Shown here in pieces: positions 1-34,610 of a DNA stretch of 64,000 nucleotides. The stretch covers positions 1,736,001 through 1,800,000 of the forward strand of contig OX638371.1 in NCBI GenBank assembly GCA_951812925.1. The letters run 5' to 3'. The stretch comes from Calliopum simillimum (taxonomy: Eukaryota; Arthropoda; Insecta; Diptera; Lauxaniidae). The position numbers and the translations under genes are program-made. How positions within the stretch are numbered: the stretch's first letter is position 1; every line of letters begins with the position of its first letter. Under the pieces are notes generated by a model. That model did no database searches. It saw nothing but the letters and a program-made list of their open reading frames with translations, and was not told the DNA's origin.

Positions 1-248
1 AATACTAAAAGAAAAAATAATCCATAAAAGTTCCAATAAAAGAACCAACCAATCAGAACCAACAACAAAGAAAATACAATTGAAAATCTGCATTAGGGAA
101 ACGGATCATCGATTTTTCTATTTTTTTTTTTTTCTTAATCTTAAATTATTTTTTACAAGACTGGAGAAATTAATGATTTCGATTTTCTAAGCGTTTAGTT
201 CCTTAATACGCTCATAATTCAGGCAAGGTACAAAGTTACCGCTTTTTC
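1..248. other. Ube3a upstream / 5' leader region
   Basis: AT-rich sequence ahead of the first Ube3a coding exon, with a T-tract near 121-134. No protein-coding signal is visible. It is probably 5' leader or promoter DNA, but I could not define a transcription start. Confidence 0.4.
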
Positions 249-3200
249 ATGAACACATCGGAAAAGGAGACAGGCGATCGCGATCCTTCTTCAAGGTGAG
301 AAATTTCTAAATTTAAATATAATTTTTTTTTAATTTGCGCATTTCTTCTGTCGTAGAGCTAATGAAGAATCGTCGTCATTGTCTATAGAAAACGATACTA
401 CAACGCAACAAAACGGCGAAAGCGCCAATTTGCAGCTGACAGAAAATTTGGTTCTAGTTCCGGGCGAAAAGTCAACAGCTGCTCACTCTGCGAGTCCTGA
501 AATGAAGCGATCCGCCGTTAAAGAACTTATCGAACGATACTTTTTTCAGCTTCAACGTGGTTGCGGTAACCCCGAATGCACCAACGTTCATTGTGCCTCA
601 AGTGGCCAAGTTACTCCCATGACACCCAACGAAATTGCAGCACGTGCCATTCAACTCTTCTCACAAGATGCACAGCTATGCGATTTTGAAAGACAACCAC
701 CGAAAGTTCCACGCACCAAGAATGATTCTCCTTCGAGGTAAGAAACCGATTCATCAAAATCAGAGTTGTTTTTTTGTTCTAAAACTTGCAGAAAAATTAT
801 TTCAATCTACAAATCTTCCCAGCTGATTAAAATATTTAATCTAAATATTACTTATAAGATTTTATTTAAATTTATATACACTTGCATTAAAATTAATTAA
901 AGGAGATAAGCTATTACATAATTTGATACAGAGATATAGGTTCGTTAAGGGCATAATTGGATTTATGAAAATCTTCCGTTAACATTCTATTATTTCTTAA
1001 ATTTCTTGGAGGGATAAAAGCAGTGAAAAAATTTGATTAATCTGCACAATTCAATCTACCAGAAAAGACATCAAATAGAAAAAGGAGAGGGATTTTAACA
1101 CTTGTTTAGTTTCCAGCTTAATCGCTTATATTTCACATCAATTATAACTTCATAGCCTCTGGACCTAATCTTAATTATTTTAGAAAAGAAAGTGTTTGAA
1201 TAGTTTTTTGAATATTTTGAATGTTCCATCTTCTAGTTCTCGCTCGGATAGTGCAGCAACGACACCAAGTAATCATGAGTCTGATATTCTCTCACCCAAC
1301 GACAGCAGTAGCAGCAGCATTAGCAGTGGAAACAGTACAATAATTTCAGCAAGCAGTAGTAGAACTTCAAGCAGTAGCACCAATACTAATATTTCCAGTT
1401 TTCCTGATACTTCTAGTGCAACCAAATCTAGTGCTATAAATGAAGTGCCCTCATCTAATAAACGTGCACTGACGTCTTCATCGTCCAGTCAACTTTTACT
1501 TTCAACAATGGATTTCTCTGGGCTAAGCGCACATTTGCCGAACAAAACAACAACGCCTGTAGCCGCTCCCGTACTTACACCAATTGAGCACCTTGACGAA
1601 CAAATTTTGGATGAATTAATTGAGGAATGCAAAAAAAATAATACATACGATCGTCTTCTTCATGTAATTGATGATGTTTTTTCAAGTACAGAGAAACTAA
1701 GTCGTAGTTTTCGTCAATGTCAAGAAGATATAGTTATCGCCACAGGTATGGCGGCATCTAAATTGCACGAGTTACTTGGCAAATCTCCAAACCAACTTAA
1801 AAAGGAAGACTTACGCATGCTGGAGGGTGAAGCAGATAAGGACGAAGATTGCACTGTAGCTGAGGACAACGAACAATTAGATGAAACTGTGGCCGAAGTG
1901 CCTAGAAACGAACAACTCGAACACGGTGATACCATGGTTGATTTAGAAAGTTTAAGGCGAGCTACAAAGAAACTCTTCCGCATCAATAACTCTTCCATTG
2001 GAGGAACTATTACTGGAGCTGTGATAAGGTTAGCCGATAGCATAAAATACAAATTTGAAACTGACTGGGAAAAAGTAATTCATTGCTTTGTTATATGTTT
2101 TGATATGGCTACAAATAGTAAGTGATTGATTCATACAAATATTTGTGTTATAAAGCGCTTTTTTTAATAGCTTCAAACAGCCTTGTTGAACTAGAGTACT
2201 TGGAGCGTTCTCTACCAAAACTTTGTCAAGCATCGCGCGTACTGAGTGTCCCACTGCAAGCTCGCTTAGCACGAATTTGGGCAGCTCACTGTAAGGATCA
2301 ATTGCTGTCTTTAATTAGATCTTGCCAGCAGCTTATTACATTGCAAGTGATTATGGAAGAAGAAAACATTGAAGAGAACTCTGAAGTTATTGCAGTGACT
2401 AAAGTACTTAAAGTAAGAGATTAAGTAGTAGTTATGTTTTATAATTCCTATAATGTCAAGCGGGACACCAGCTCTCCAGCTAAATGCCAATATTTCTATC
2501 TTATTTTACGACCATTATGCTCCAAGTCTCGAATGATTTATGTTACACGGCTCTTGTTCAAATAGTATGCCCGAACAATTATTGTACATATTTTTGAACT
2601 TTATATAACATAATGCTTAAATATTGAAATTAACAAATCAAAAACTTAATTTTATGGCAAATTTTAGATAGCATTTTATGCAAATATTTTGGCTGGTCAA
2701 TGTGAGTATGCTAAACAAGTGGTTACGAGTACAGAAAGTGCAGAGTCAGATGCTAATCCAGCTGCTGATGAGGACGATATATTTTTATACACACAAACAC
2801 CCAAGCCCCACCATCCAAAGTTTACTGAAGATAAACTGGAAGTTGAACTTGGCGCCTCTAGCATGGACTGCAGGGTGCCACTTGTGCCATTCGAAGAATT
2901 TTATAATGAAGCACTTAGCGATGCTATCCATATGGATCGCGACTATTTGTCATATAAAAATCTATCATTAGATCCAACTGATGAGGGTATATAAACACTC
3001 ATAAAATTAATGTTTTAGTTCTGTAAATATTGAAATGTTTATTTCAGATACGCATTTTTCTTTTATGTTGTATTCATTTATATTGACACCTGCATCAAAA
3101 ATTCTTGCATTGTACTATGACAGTCGCATTCGTATGTACAGTGAAAGAAACTCTTCCTTGTACTCATTATTAAACTACTTTGGTGATAGCGGTGGTGACC

Positions 3201-4486
3201 TCACTTCCTCTTGGCCTGATCTAAAACTAAAAGTAAGACGGGAGAACATAATTGATGATGCGCTAATTGGAGTAAGAACAAGTATTCAATGTGTGGAAGG
3301 ACTTTTAATGAACAGATTTTTTATTTTTTTTTTTTTGTTTAATAGTTGGAAATGGTTGCCATGGGAAATCCAAAGGATCTTAAAAAACAATTAGTGGTAG
3401 AATTTATTGGAGAGCAAGGCATCGATGAAGGCGGTGTATCAAAAGAATTCTTCCAATTAATTGTTGAAGAGTTGTTTAATCCAGACTTTGGAATGTTCAC
3501 ATTTCAAGAAGATACTAACACTGTGTGGTAAGTAAAAAATTAGCTTTATTTAAATTTTATAAAAATCTGTCTCTTTATTTTGTTTACTCAAGGTTTAATT
3601 CCTCTCCCTTTGAAAATGAAGCACAATTTACATTGATAGGCATAATTTTAGGTTTAGCCATTTACAATAATATTATTTTGGCTGTGCATTTTCCAATGGT
3701 CGTATACCGCAAACTAATGGGTCGTCAAGGTTCATTTTTTGACTTGGCTGATTGGAATCCTACACTATATCGCAGTCTTAAGTCAATGCTTGACTATCAG
3801 GAAAATGATATGGAAGAAGTTTTTATGCAAACTTTTAAGATAAGATACAATAACGTTTTTGGGGAATTGGTTGAGCATGAGCTAATACCAGGAGGTAGCG
3901 ATATTATTGTTGGGCAACAAAATAAGCAAGAATTTGTGGACTTGTATAGCGATTTTCTTTTAAATAAAAGTATCGAAAGACAGTTTAAGGCATTCAAAAA
4001 AGGTTTTGAAATGGTGACTGACGAATCTCCGTTAAAATTATTGTTTCGTCCTGAAGAAATTGAACTTCTGGTGTGCGGTAGCAGGGTAAGTTGAACTTAA
4101 TTTTCTTTTCTTTTTTGAAGTATATTAGAGTGTATATTTTTCCGTAGAAATTTGACTTTCTCGAATTGGAGAAATCAACAGAGTATGAAGGTGGATATAC
4201 CAAGGATACACCCATAATAAAAGACTTTTGGAAGGTTGTACACTCAATGCCAGAAGAATCACAAAGAAAGTTACTAGAATTTACTACCGGATCCGATAGA
4301 GTTCCAGTTGGTGGTCTCAGTCGTTTAAAGTTGCTTATAACGCGCCATGGACCAGATAGTGATCGTTTACCAACATCACACACCTGCTTCAACGTTTTGC
4401 TGCTGCCAGAGTACAATAATAAAGAAAAACTTGAAGAACGCTTGTTAAAGGCAATAAATTATTCTAAGGGCTTTGGAATGTTGTAA
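249..4486 (+). CDS. Ube3a: Ubiquitin-protein ligase E3A (HECT E3), complete, nine exons
   Basis: HECT-type E3 ligase: it accepts ubiquitin from an E2 on a cysteine and passes it to substrate lysines in cytosol or nucleus. Exons inferred from GT-AG sites and frame: 249-295, 357-737, 1237-2117, 2171-2412, 2668-2986, 3048-3271, 3346-3527, 3593-4085, 4148-4486. Together they give 1035 residues. The N-terminal AZUL zinc domain has cysteines at about 85, 90, 95 and 124, the 5-5-29 spacing of the family. A Ser/Thr/Asn-rich linker follows (exon 3). The C-terminal HECT domain covers exons 6-9 and includes [19 protein letters not shown] and [17 protein letters not shown]. The catalytic cysteine lies in [12 protein letters not shown] at about residue 1003, 32 residues from the end as in the mammalian protein. 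The protein ends KGFGML. The start at 249 is the first in-frame ATG and splices in phase; an additional upstream start is not excluded. The Ser-rich linker is longer than I would expect and may hold most family-level variation. Confidence 0.96.
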
Positions 4487-5705
4487 AATTTTGTTAAAAT
4501 TCTGTCTTCAGCCTTATTTGTTGAACAAATTTTGAATTTTATTTTTATTATAACACTGCGTGACACATTAAATCGTTTATCATTGTGGCTCTTGCGTTTG
4601 TATGACACCTTAAAGAAGTGTTGTATATTGCTGACTAGTCCCGAGTTTGCGTAAAAATTACTGAAATTTGATGTATTTAAGTTTTTTTTTTTTTTAACTT
4701 GTATATTTCTCGATAAACTAGTATTGCAAAACTTGTACATAAAGTTCTTATTTGATATATATTCGGTTTACTTTTAATTAAACAATTTTGCAAATCAAAA
4801 ATCCACTCATATGTTAACATACATACATAACAAAGGTCTCGATGGTCGATAATGGATTGTTAAGATGATAAAAAAACAAAATAATTTTCGTTTAACAAAC
4901 AAGTTTACGAAGTTTTTTTTCTCCATTGTTTATAAAAATAAAATAATTACAATTCTTACTTAAAAAATTTCGAATACTTTGAGAATAATCGTGAATTAAT
5001 ATTCTCGCGAATGATTATTCATAATGGGAGTTATCGTGAACGCACGACAGTCTGAGAAAATTTCCCCGGGAATATTTATTCACGATAACTCCCAATAAGA
5101 CACAATTAAAAATATTAAATTGTGTGATAAAGCTTAAATTCAGGTTTCAATTTTTAAGCTACAAAAAGGAAATTTTTGTTTTCTTATAAAACATTTCCAA
5201 AGGACCGTTTTTTTCTCTAAAAATCATAAATGGCGAAAATCTTACCAGCAAAGTAACTTCAATTCGCATGAAGAAAAAACCAAAAATGAACAATTCCGGG
5301 TTGAAATTTATTTCACAATAAGAGATTAGGAATTTCTTCAAAAAACAACGAAACAAAAAATTTTCACTTATTGCGCTAGCTAGACAAAGTCTGTCTTAGT
5401 GATATATAACACAACAATACACGATTCAGAACTGGATATTTAAAAAATGGTATCAAGTTAAAAAAAGTCTTTAAAATATGAAACTACTAATTTTGCTCCT
5501 AATTTGGGACCAGAACGGCAACGCTTACACTCATTTCTATTTTCGTTACCAACATTCAAAATATTACGAATATTTTATGACAAAAGAAATGTCAAAATCA
5601 GCATAGAATAACAGACAAAAGGGAGAAAGAAAAGGTATGGAAAAATGTTAGAAGTGTTTCTGATTTTGCTGCTCCACAATCGCGGCTGGACATTTAACGC
5701 GGAAG
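4487..5705. other. Ube3a 3' UTR and Ube3a-Plod intergenic spacer
   Basis: Contains the Ube3a 3' UTR, with candidate poly(A) signals near 4777 (ATTAAA) and 4938 (AATAAA). A small palindromic repeat lies at 5026-5093 (separate entry). The rest is AT-rich spacer with no recognised gene. Confidence 0.5.
5026..5093. repeat. Short palindromic repeat with TTATCGTGAA termini, copy 1
   Basis: The ends GGGAGTTATCGTGAA and TTCACGATAACTCCC are exact inverted repeats. The interior carries CAGTCTGAGAAAAT and TTCCCCGGGAATATT. Related copies occur at 37806-37911 and 62370-62440, so this is a dispersed miniature element. A looser half-related segment (TAATCGTGAATTAATATTC) precedes it at about 4986. Confidence 0.75.
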
Positions 5706-5711
5706 TCAGTT
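5706..5711 (+). promoter_or_regulatory. Candidate Initiator for Plod
   Basis: TCAGTT matches the arthropod Initiator consensus and lies 83 nt upstream of the Plod ATG, which would make a short 5' leader. No clear TATA box or downstream element was seen. One motif of this length is weak evidence. Confidence 0.3.
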
Positions 5712-5790
5712 TGTGTGATCGACATAAATGTTTAATTGATAAGAATCATCGAATTGAGTGAAAAGTGCCAAAATAATTAAAACGAAAAAG

Positions 5791-28117
<22,327 letters not shown>

Positions 28118-31094
28118 GCGTACTAAATAAAAAAAAAAAAAAAAAACAGCAATAAGTACCACTGCCGCTGTGGCAAACCCCAAAGATTAATTTTGCCGAA
28201 ACTCGCAATATTTTTAAACCAGACACCCGTATAGTCAAATAATTGAACAAATTAGTAATAATTAATACTCAAACGACGTACATAATTTAAACTGTACATA
28301 TATCTGTTTTATATGTGCTAACTGAAGACTTATGATGTTTACCCCTTTTGCATATTGAATATTTAAAAACTAAATAAATAGCATTATCGTCAAAAGTTTA
28401 AAGAATGTGCGCGATTAAAAAATATGTGCATTTTTATTTTATCAAACGACATTACCGTTTTATTACGATAATTACTGGGATAAAGTGCATAACTCTATTT
28501 CCACAACTCAAGGAAAAAGTTATTGCTGAAGCGATAAGCAACGTTCGTAAGAAGAACATCTTAATTGTCGCTGTCAAATGTTCTAGCGAGCGACTTATGG
28601 TCGGTTATTGAAGCATTGAAGCGTTGCTAAGTCTGTCAACAAGATACAATGGATGAGAAGAAAAGGTAGTGTGTTGTTGAACAGAAAAAATAAGAACCGC
28701 GAAACAACAGAGAGTGAATGCTAAAACAGATGAATGGCGCCGAAAAAGTCTTTAATTGTCTCGATAAGGAAAGCAGGAGATCACAAATAAAATACACAAT
28801 TATCTCACAAATGAAATAGTGGGTTCCACATAAGCAAAAACCTCAGACAGCTTTTCAATTTTAAAAACAAGAATAATTGTAATTTCTAAATCGCAACTCT
28901 ATCACTTCTCAACTATAAAGCAGAGTTTCGTAAAGACTCACAGTAGTCGAATCCAATCCAATCACAACTGCCATCATTTTGCAGTCGTCAGCCTTCTCGC
29001 TAGATGGTGTGGCAAGAGAGGACAAAGTGTTTTTAAACTATGCCCTCTAACTCTCGAACCCTAGGTACATTCCAAACATTGCTTAGGACCTTTAAGAACG
29101 GATGAATAATCTGAAAGCATGAAAAGGGCAAACCTAAGACAGACGGACGTGTTTTATTAAATATTGTACAGTGGAATGAGGCAGATAGATGTTGAAATAT
29201 GCGTTTCTTTCAAAGCTACGTGTATGCATTTAGGTACCTTTGTAAATAGCTAAACTTGCTAAATAGCTAAACTTGCAGTGCTGTCCGAATATCATTGTTA
29301 TGTTCATGTGTGCTAATTAACTGTATAGCTAATTAATTTTAACCAGTGTTTGTAGAAACCCTTTAACACATGTTTCGTAAGATATACTTTAGACAAGCAA
29401 CAGCAAATTACATTTGTTTCGGAAAGAGAAAAACAACCTGAAAAGGGCAAAAAAAAGTTACATTTATTTGAAACGCTTGAAGTTTTTCACACAAAATTAG
29501 ATAAATGTTTTTTGTAAAAAAAAAAAAAAAACTTCAACACGCTTTTATATAAAGTTTTACATATTGGCATATAATGCTACTTGATCGTTTATGCACATAA
29601 ACATTGGGATCGAACACACGTGCGCAAATGGGCAAAAGAATAAGTTTACATAATTATCTTCCTTCTCATTGGTTGGCCTAGAATATCATGAATATTATAG
29701 CACGTGAATGATGTAATTTTTATATGTATATGTATAGAAAATTAAATTATCCATAACATTTCTTCAAATGAAATTTCATCCGTTTAATAGAAAACGTGAT
29801 AAGATCATTTGACCTTATCAATGATATAATATCATGGATAAGGACAGGTCTGCTTAAGAAAACGCTTGCTTGCTAATTTTTTATGTAAATATGTTATATA
29901 TTTTTATTGAAAGTACTACCCTGATACGATCATAAAAATACGAAATTATGAAAATTCACCGCAAAACATGAGTTTTTGGATAAAGCTCAGGGTTATTTAA
30001 TGTGTAAATTTACATTGTGGTGAAAACAAACGACTAGAAACGATGAGAGTTCCATTAAGCTGTGTATAACGGAAAGTATATTCAATTGACTTATAGAACT
30101 ACGAACTTGCTAGAACCATTGGAAACAGCTATAGCTATCTGCATAAATCACGTGTGACATACTTATACGACAATATATGAGTGACATGTTTTAAGTAAGT
30201 AGCTTTTTTAATTTCTATAAAAATAACAATTTATTATTTTAACCATCTTTTGAGTCGCCATATTGTTTCCCACTTTTTGAATTCGAGTTTTAAATTTCTA
30301 AAACGGTCATAAGTCAAACAATACTGAACAAAAATTCCAATTTATAGTTCTAGTTTCAGAGATATGACGACATTTTTTAAGGGTGTAGCACCGCCCATTT
30401 TTCCAATGGAAATTATTTTTCTCAGTACTCCGAATACATTTACTAAATCCCTTTCATGTCCGTTAAATATTTATTTATTTATTAATTAAATTCGGTCTAC
30501 AGATTAACAAATCTTACAGACTAAAATATTAATTAATTAAAAAATTCAAATAAATTAAGTTTAAAGCGATACAAGCTTACATTAAAATTCAAGAACTGAC
30601 AATAATTATTACGTATACGAATGCATCGTACAATAGGTTCATTTAATGAATGATTTGTCTCATGAGTCTGATCCTCCAGTAATCGATAATGTCTTAGATT
30701 TCTAGTAGGGGCATAAGTAACAAATAATCTAGAAATTTCACAGCAATTAATTATATCATTTAACACATTAAAGACGAATAATATCGAACAAATTGTACGC
30801 CTATCTTTCAATGACTAAAGCCCAAGAAGTTTACGTCTAGCATCGTAATTTACTTGAAAAACGTTTTTGTACTCTTTCTTTGATATTATTTATTAATTGT
30901 TTTGGGGGCGTGACATCGCCAACTTTTTCATTCAAAATTATTTGTCCTAATGCACTTTCCATGTACTAAATTTCAATAATCTGCGTCAAGTAGTTTCAGA
31001 GATATTACGAATTAATTTTTAGCGGGGAATACCTAGCTTTTTCTAACAAAAAGATACTCAGCAAATTTCATTCAAATCAGTGAGTTATAGGCAG
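28118..31094. other. Plod 3' UTR and gene-poor spacer
   Basis: The Plod 3' UTR carries AATAAA at about 28126 and again near 28373. Beyond that the sequence is AT-rich. Phrases like GGGGGCGTGACATCGCC and AGCACCGCCC near 30390 and 30905 look like decayed dispersed repeats. No convincing coding frame. Confidence 0.5.
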
Positions 31095-32406
31095 GGAGCC
31101 GGTGACAGTAAAACTGCACTTACACGGATTTTCAAAATTTTTACATGAATGGATAGTGTGTGGTCATAGGTACAATTTAAGCTTGGTGTGCCGCGATTTA
31201 TCCTGGCACCACTATTTTTTAGCAATTTTTGAAAATTGCATTTTTGGAAGCAAATCGCACTCATACGGATTTTAATTTAAAAAACGCCAATTTGTTGCAA
31301 ATTTTTTTTAATTGAAGAAAAGTTTGGTGTGCCAACTGTTATCCTGGCACAAAGGTCTGGCACACCGATTTAAAGGACATATTGAAAGAAATTTTTTTTT
31401 TTTTTTTTTAATTTGCTTGTCTACTTGGTGACATAGTACAAAGCCTAACCAAAATACCTGTCATACCAATTATATCTAGTCCAGCGATGAACATTAAAAC
31501 CATTTGAAGAGTGGAACGTTAAAACGTCAAAATCAGCAAAGAAAAGCAAAATTTCCGTGCAAATATCACTATAAAACACGAACAACCATTACGTGCACAG
31601 CGAGCTGACATGCTTGATGTGCTTGAAAATTACCACCAAAATACAAACGCTCCATGCCAAGTTGTCGTGAACTAAAAAAGGTTAAAGTACTCTTGAGCCC
31701 TTAGTGAATTAGAAAAAAAAGTTTTTGAAATAGGTTTACCTACTACTTTTTGAAATACAAAAGGCTCAAAAATGGTATCTTTGAAAAAAAAAAAAAAAAG
31801 AGCCGACACAAGAATAGTCATTTTCAATGTATTTGTCCGTATGTTTTTTAAGATTTCCAAACCTAAAGTTCAAAAATACGTTTTTTGAGCTTATTAAGAA
31901 AGCGCACAAAATTGTTTTGCTGTTTGCTATTGGTCTTGAATGATTTTTCTCTAAAACATATCATCATTTCAAAATCGCTTGGCTACACAACTATGATATC
32001 TGAGGTTGAGGATATATTATAAACTGGTATGACAGGTATTTTGGTTAAGCTTTGTACTATGTCACCAAGTAGAGCTATAACAAGCAAATTAAAAAAAAAA
32101 CAAAAAAATTCTTTGCATTTATGTCCTTTAAATCGGTGTGCCAGACCTTTGTGCCAGGATATCAGTTGGCACACCAAACTTTTCTTCAATTAAAAACAAT
32201 TTGCAACAAAATGGCGTTTTTTAAATTAAAATCCGTATGAGTGCGATTTGCTTCCAAAAATGCAAATTTCAAAAATAGCTAAAAAATAGTGGTGCCAGGA
32301 TAAATCGCGGCACACCAAGCTTAAATTGTACCTATGACCACACACTATCCATTCATGTAAAAATTTTGAAAATCGGTGTAAGTGCAATTTTACTGTCACC
32401 GGCTCC
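31095..32406. mobile_element. Foldback element, about 1.3 kb
   Basis: The left end GGAGCCGGTGACAGTAAAA and the right end TTTTACTGTCACCGGCTCC are exact inverted repeats. Arms of about 390 bp (31095-31490 and 31995-32406) match throughout, for example TTGGTGTGCCGCGATTTATC against its complement. The central 500 bp is unpaired and AT-rich. No transposase frame. Confidence 0.85.
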
Positions 32407-33470
32407 CGGACTATTAGTAACAAACAAACAAAATCCCATTTTTATATAGTCGATAAATCTTTAACAAAAATATATATTTTTCATGAGAAGTAAAAAAATT
32501 TTCAGAGAAAACATACGTACGTTTAAAACCTTTGTACGAGTAAAGAAATAAGCATGTTAAATAGAGCAAATGTTTTAGATTTGCCATTTAGATAATGTAT
32601 AATGTTATAAATTGTCTTAAATATTTTATTGTGCAAATTATGCTCAGTGATATGTGTTAATTTCTAATATAAAACTAGACTTGCTTTTTAATGAAAGATT
32701 ACGATTAACGAAATATAATAAAAAAAGAAAATCTCCAAAAGATAAGATTTGGCTAATTTATGTAGATTTTTGAGGATCGTGCGTAATTTCGTACTTTATG
32801 ATTATTGCTGAGGCAAAGCTTAATGTAGAAAAGTACACAAAGATGTTTAATGTTAATGTATGTATATTAGAATAATTTAAAAAAATTTTAGAAATTATAC
32901 GTCCAAAAATCTGAAAAATGGTGTCAAAAAAATGAGCTGAGATTTTTTTAAAATTTTTTAAAGGTCATTTAGAGGTTGCACAACATCGATTTATGCAAAA
33001 TCTGGGTTTAATGAAGTTTTTATTAGTATCGATCTAAGGAAGGTTTGCACGTAAAAAAAATTGGCGGTGCCATGCCCCTCAAAAAGAAAAATTCAACATG
33101 TTTCAGAAACTAAAGGCGGTAGATTCATTCTGACAACAGCTTAAGAAAGATCATGTTTCAAAAACTATGGAACAAGTTTTAAATCAAAATGCCTTAAAGC
33201 TTCGTTGGAGCAAAAGAGAACTCAGGTGACGAAAATGTGGAACACCTGAAATCGGATTCAATTATAATTGCGATTAAAATCGAATTCCAGAACAACGGTG
33301 ATTGATTATCTCAAACCTAAGATCAACAATACTTATATTGCCCACTTTGAATACTAATAATAAAAAAAACTATTAGTACAAAAACCTAATACACCACTCG
33401 ATGCGGGATTTCGTTAAGTGTACTGAATGCCGGTTACTTTTGCATATCGTTTCCATAAAAAAAATTACTT
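32407..33470. other. AT-rich spacer
   Basis: No gene is seen. A short TTGGCGGTGCCATGCCCC phrase at about 33060 belongs to the dispersed repeat type noted elsewhere. Confidence 0.4.
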
Positions 33471-33479
33471 CTCATCATG

Positions 33480-34610
33480 TTTTATATAACTTGACCCCAT
33501 TGTGAATCGTTTAGAAGCGAAGGCTTTCAGCAAAATGCGAACAACTTTTAAAAGCGGACGTCTAGATATTCTTAAAAAATACCTCATGAAGAGAATTTTT
33601 CAAGGATTGTAAAAATTGAGGTATTAAATTTTTTCTTAAGCTTTGTTAGTTGTTTGACGGCCCTAACTTTACTTCATATCGATACCTTAGAGCGCTAGAG
33701 TCCTATCTCCATTTTTTGCGATTTTGAGAATTTTGCAGTGGAAAACTGTGTGATGTCAAAATACCACTAAAATACCGAAATATTTGATAATTAAGAAAAA
33801 TCCTATCTCCAAACTGTAATTTTTTGAAGAGCGCTACTGTCTTATCTCCACTGAATATTCAAATAAGTCACATTTTAAAATTTTTTTTTTTTTGTTTTTT
33901 CCTGTTTTCTTTGCGTTTCATGACTTTTTGCGACATTTTAGTGAGCAAATTTTGTTACACCCAAGGGTCCCCTCTTGTATGTCGGAACCAAAAATTAAAA
34001 AAAAAAATTCCTTTTTTCGTGTTTTCTACGCGTTTGATGACATTCTACGACATTTTAGTGGAAAAAATTCCAAAAATTTACTAAATCTGTCATTTATTTT
34101 AAGAACAGTGCATTTCTTTATAAGGGCAAAAGTAATGACATACTATTTATTGGCTGGGATTTCGTTAGAAATAAATAAAATTGGTTAAAAACATTAAATT
34201 ATGTTAAAGTATACCATGGGTAAAATTATTGCATTTATCGTTATATCAAAATAGCAGCCAATTCTAAATAACCACTGTTTGAAATCTTAATTTTTTCATT
34301 TCCCAACAATTGAAAAAATGGAGATAGGACTATAGCGCTCTAAGGTATCGATATTTCCTACAAAACAAAAAAAGAAAATTGAGTGAAGTGTTGTAGGCTT
34401 TCTGTAAAACTCTAATAACTTTTAAAAGAAGACTCGTAGAAAAATTTGTAAAAATACTTTGGATGGGGCATACTTCAGAGGTTCTTAAAGAACAGTGTTT
34501 TATTTTTTTAACCACTCTGGAATTTACTAATTAACGTTAACTTTAGCTGTATTTTACTCAAAAGATACTTTTTGTCACTTGTACCCCTTTGTTTCAAACC
34601 CCTTATAAAA
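33480..34610. repeat. Degenerate repeat interrupted by another element
   Basis: Both flanks of the element at 33678-34352 resemble the foldback at 44072-44936: AACTTTTAAAAGCGGAC, TTTTTCAAGGATTGTAAAAATT on the left, and ACTTGTACCCCTTTG on the right. It looks like an older copy of that family into which a second element jumped. Confidence 0.55.
33678..34352. mobile_element. Short-armed inverted-repeat element nested in an older repeat
   Basis: The left end ATCGATACCTTAGAGCGCTA and the right end, inverted, ATCGATACCTTAGAGCGCTA match, followed by GTCCTATCTCCATTTTT on both sides. Arms are about 40 bp and the interior is AT-rich without a transposase. Confidence 0.75.
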
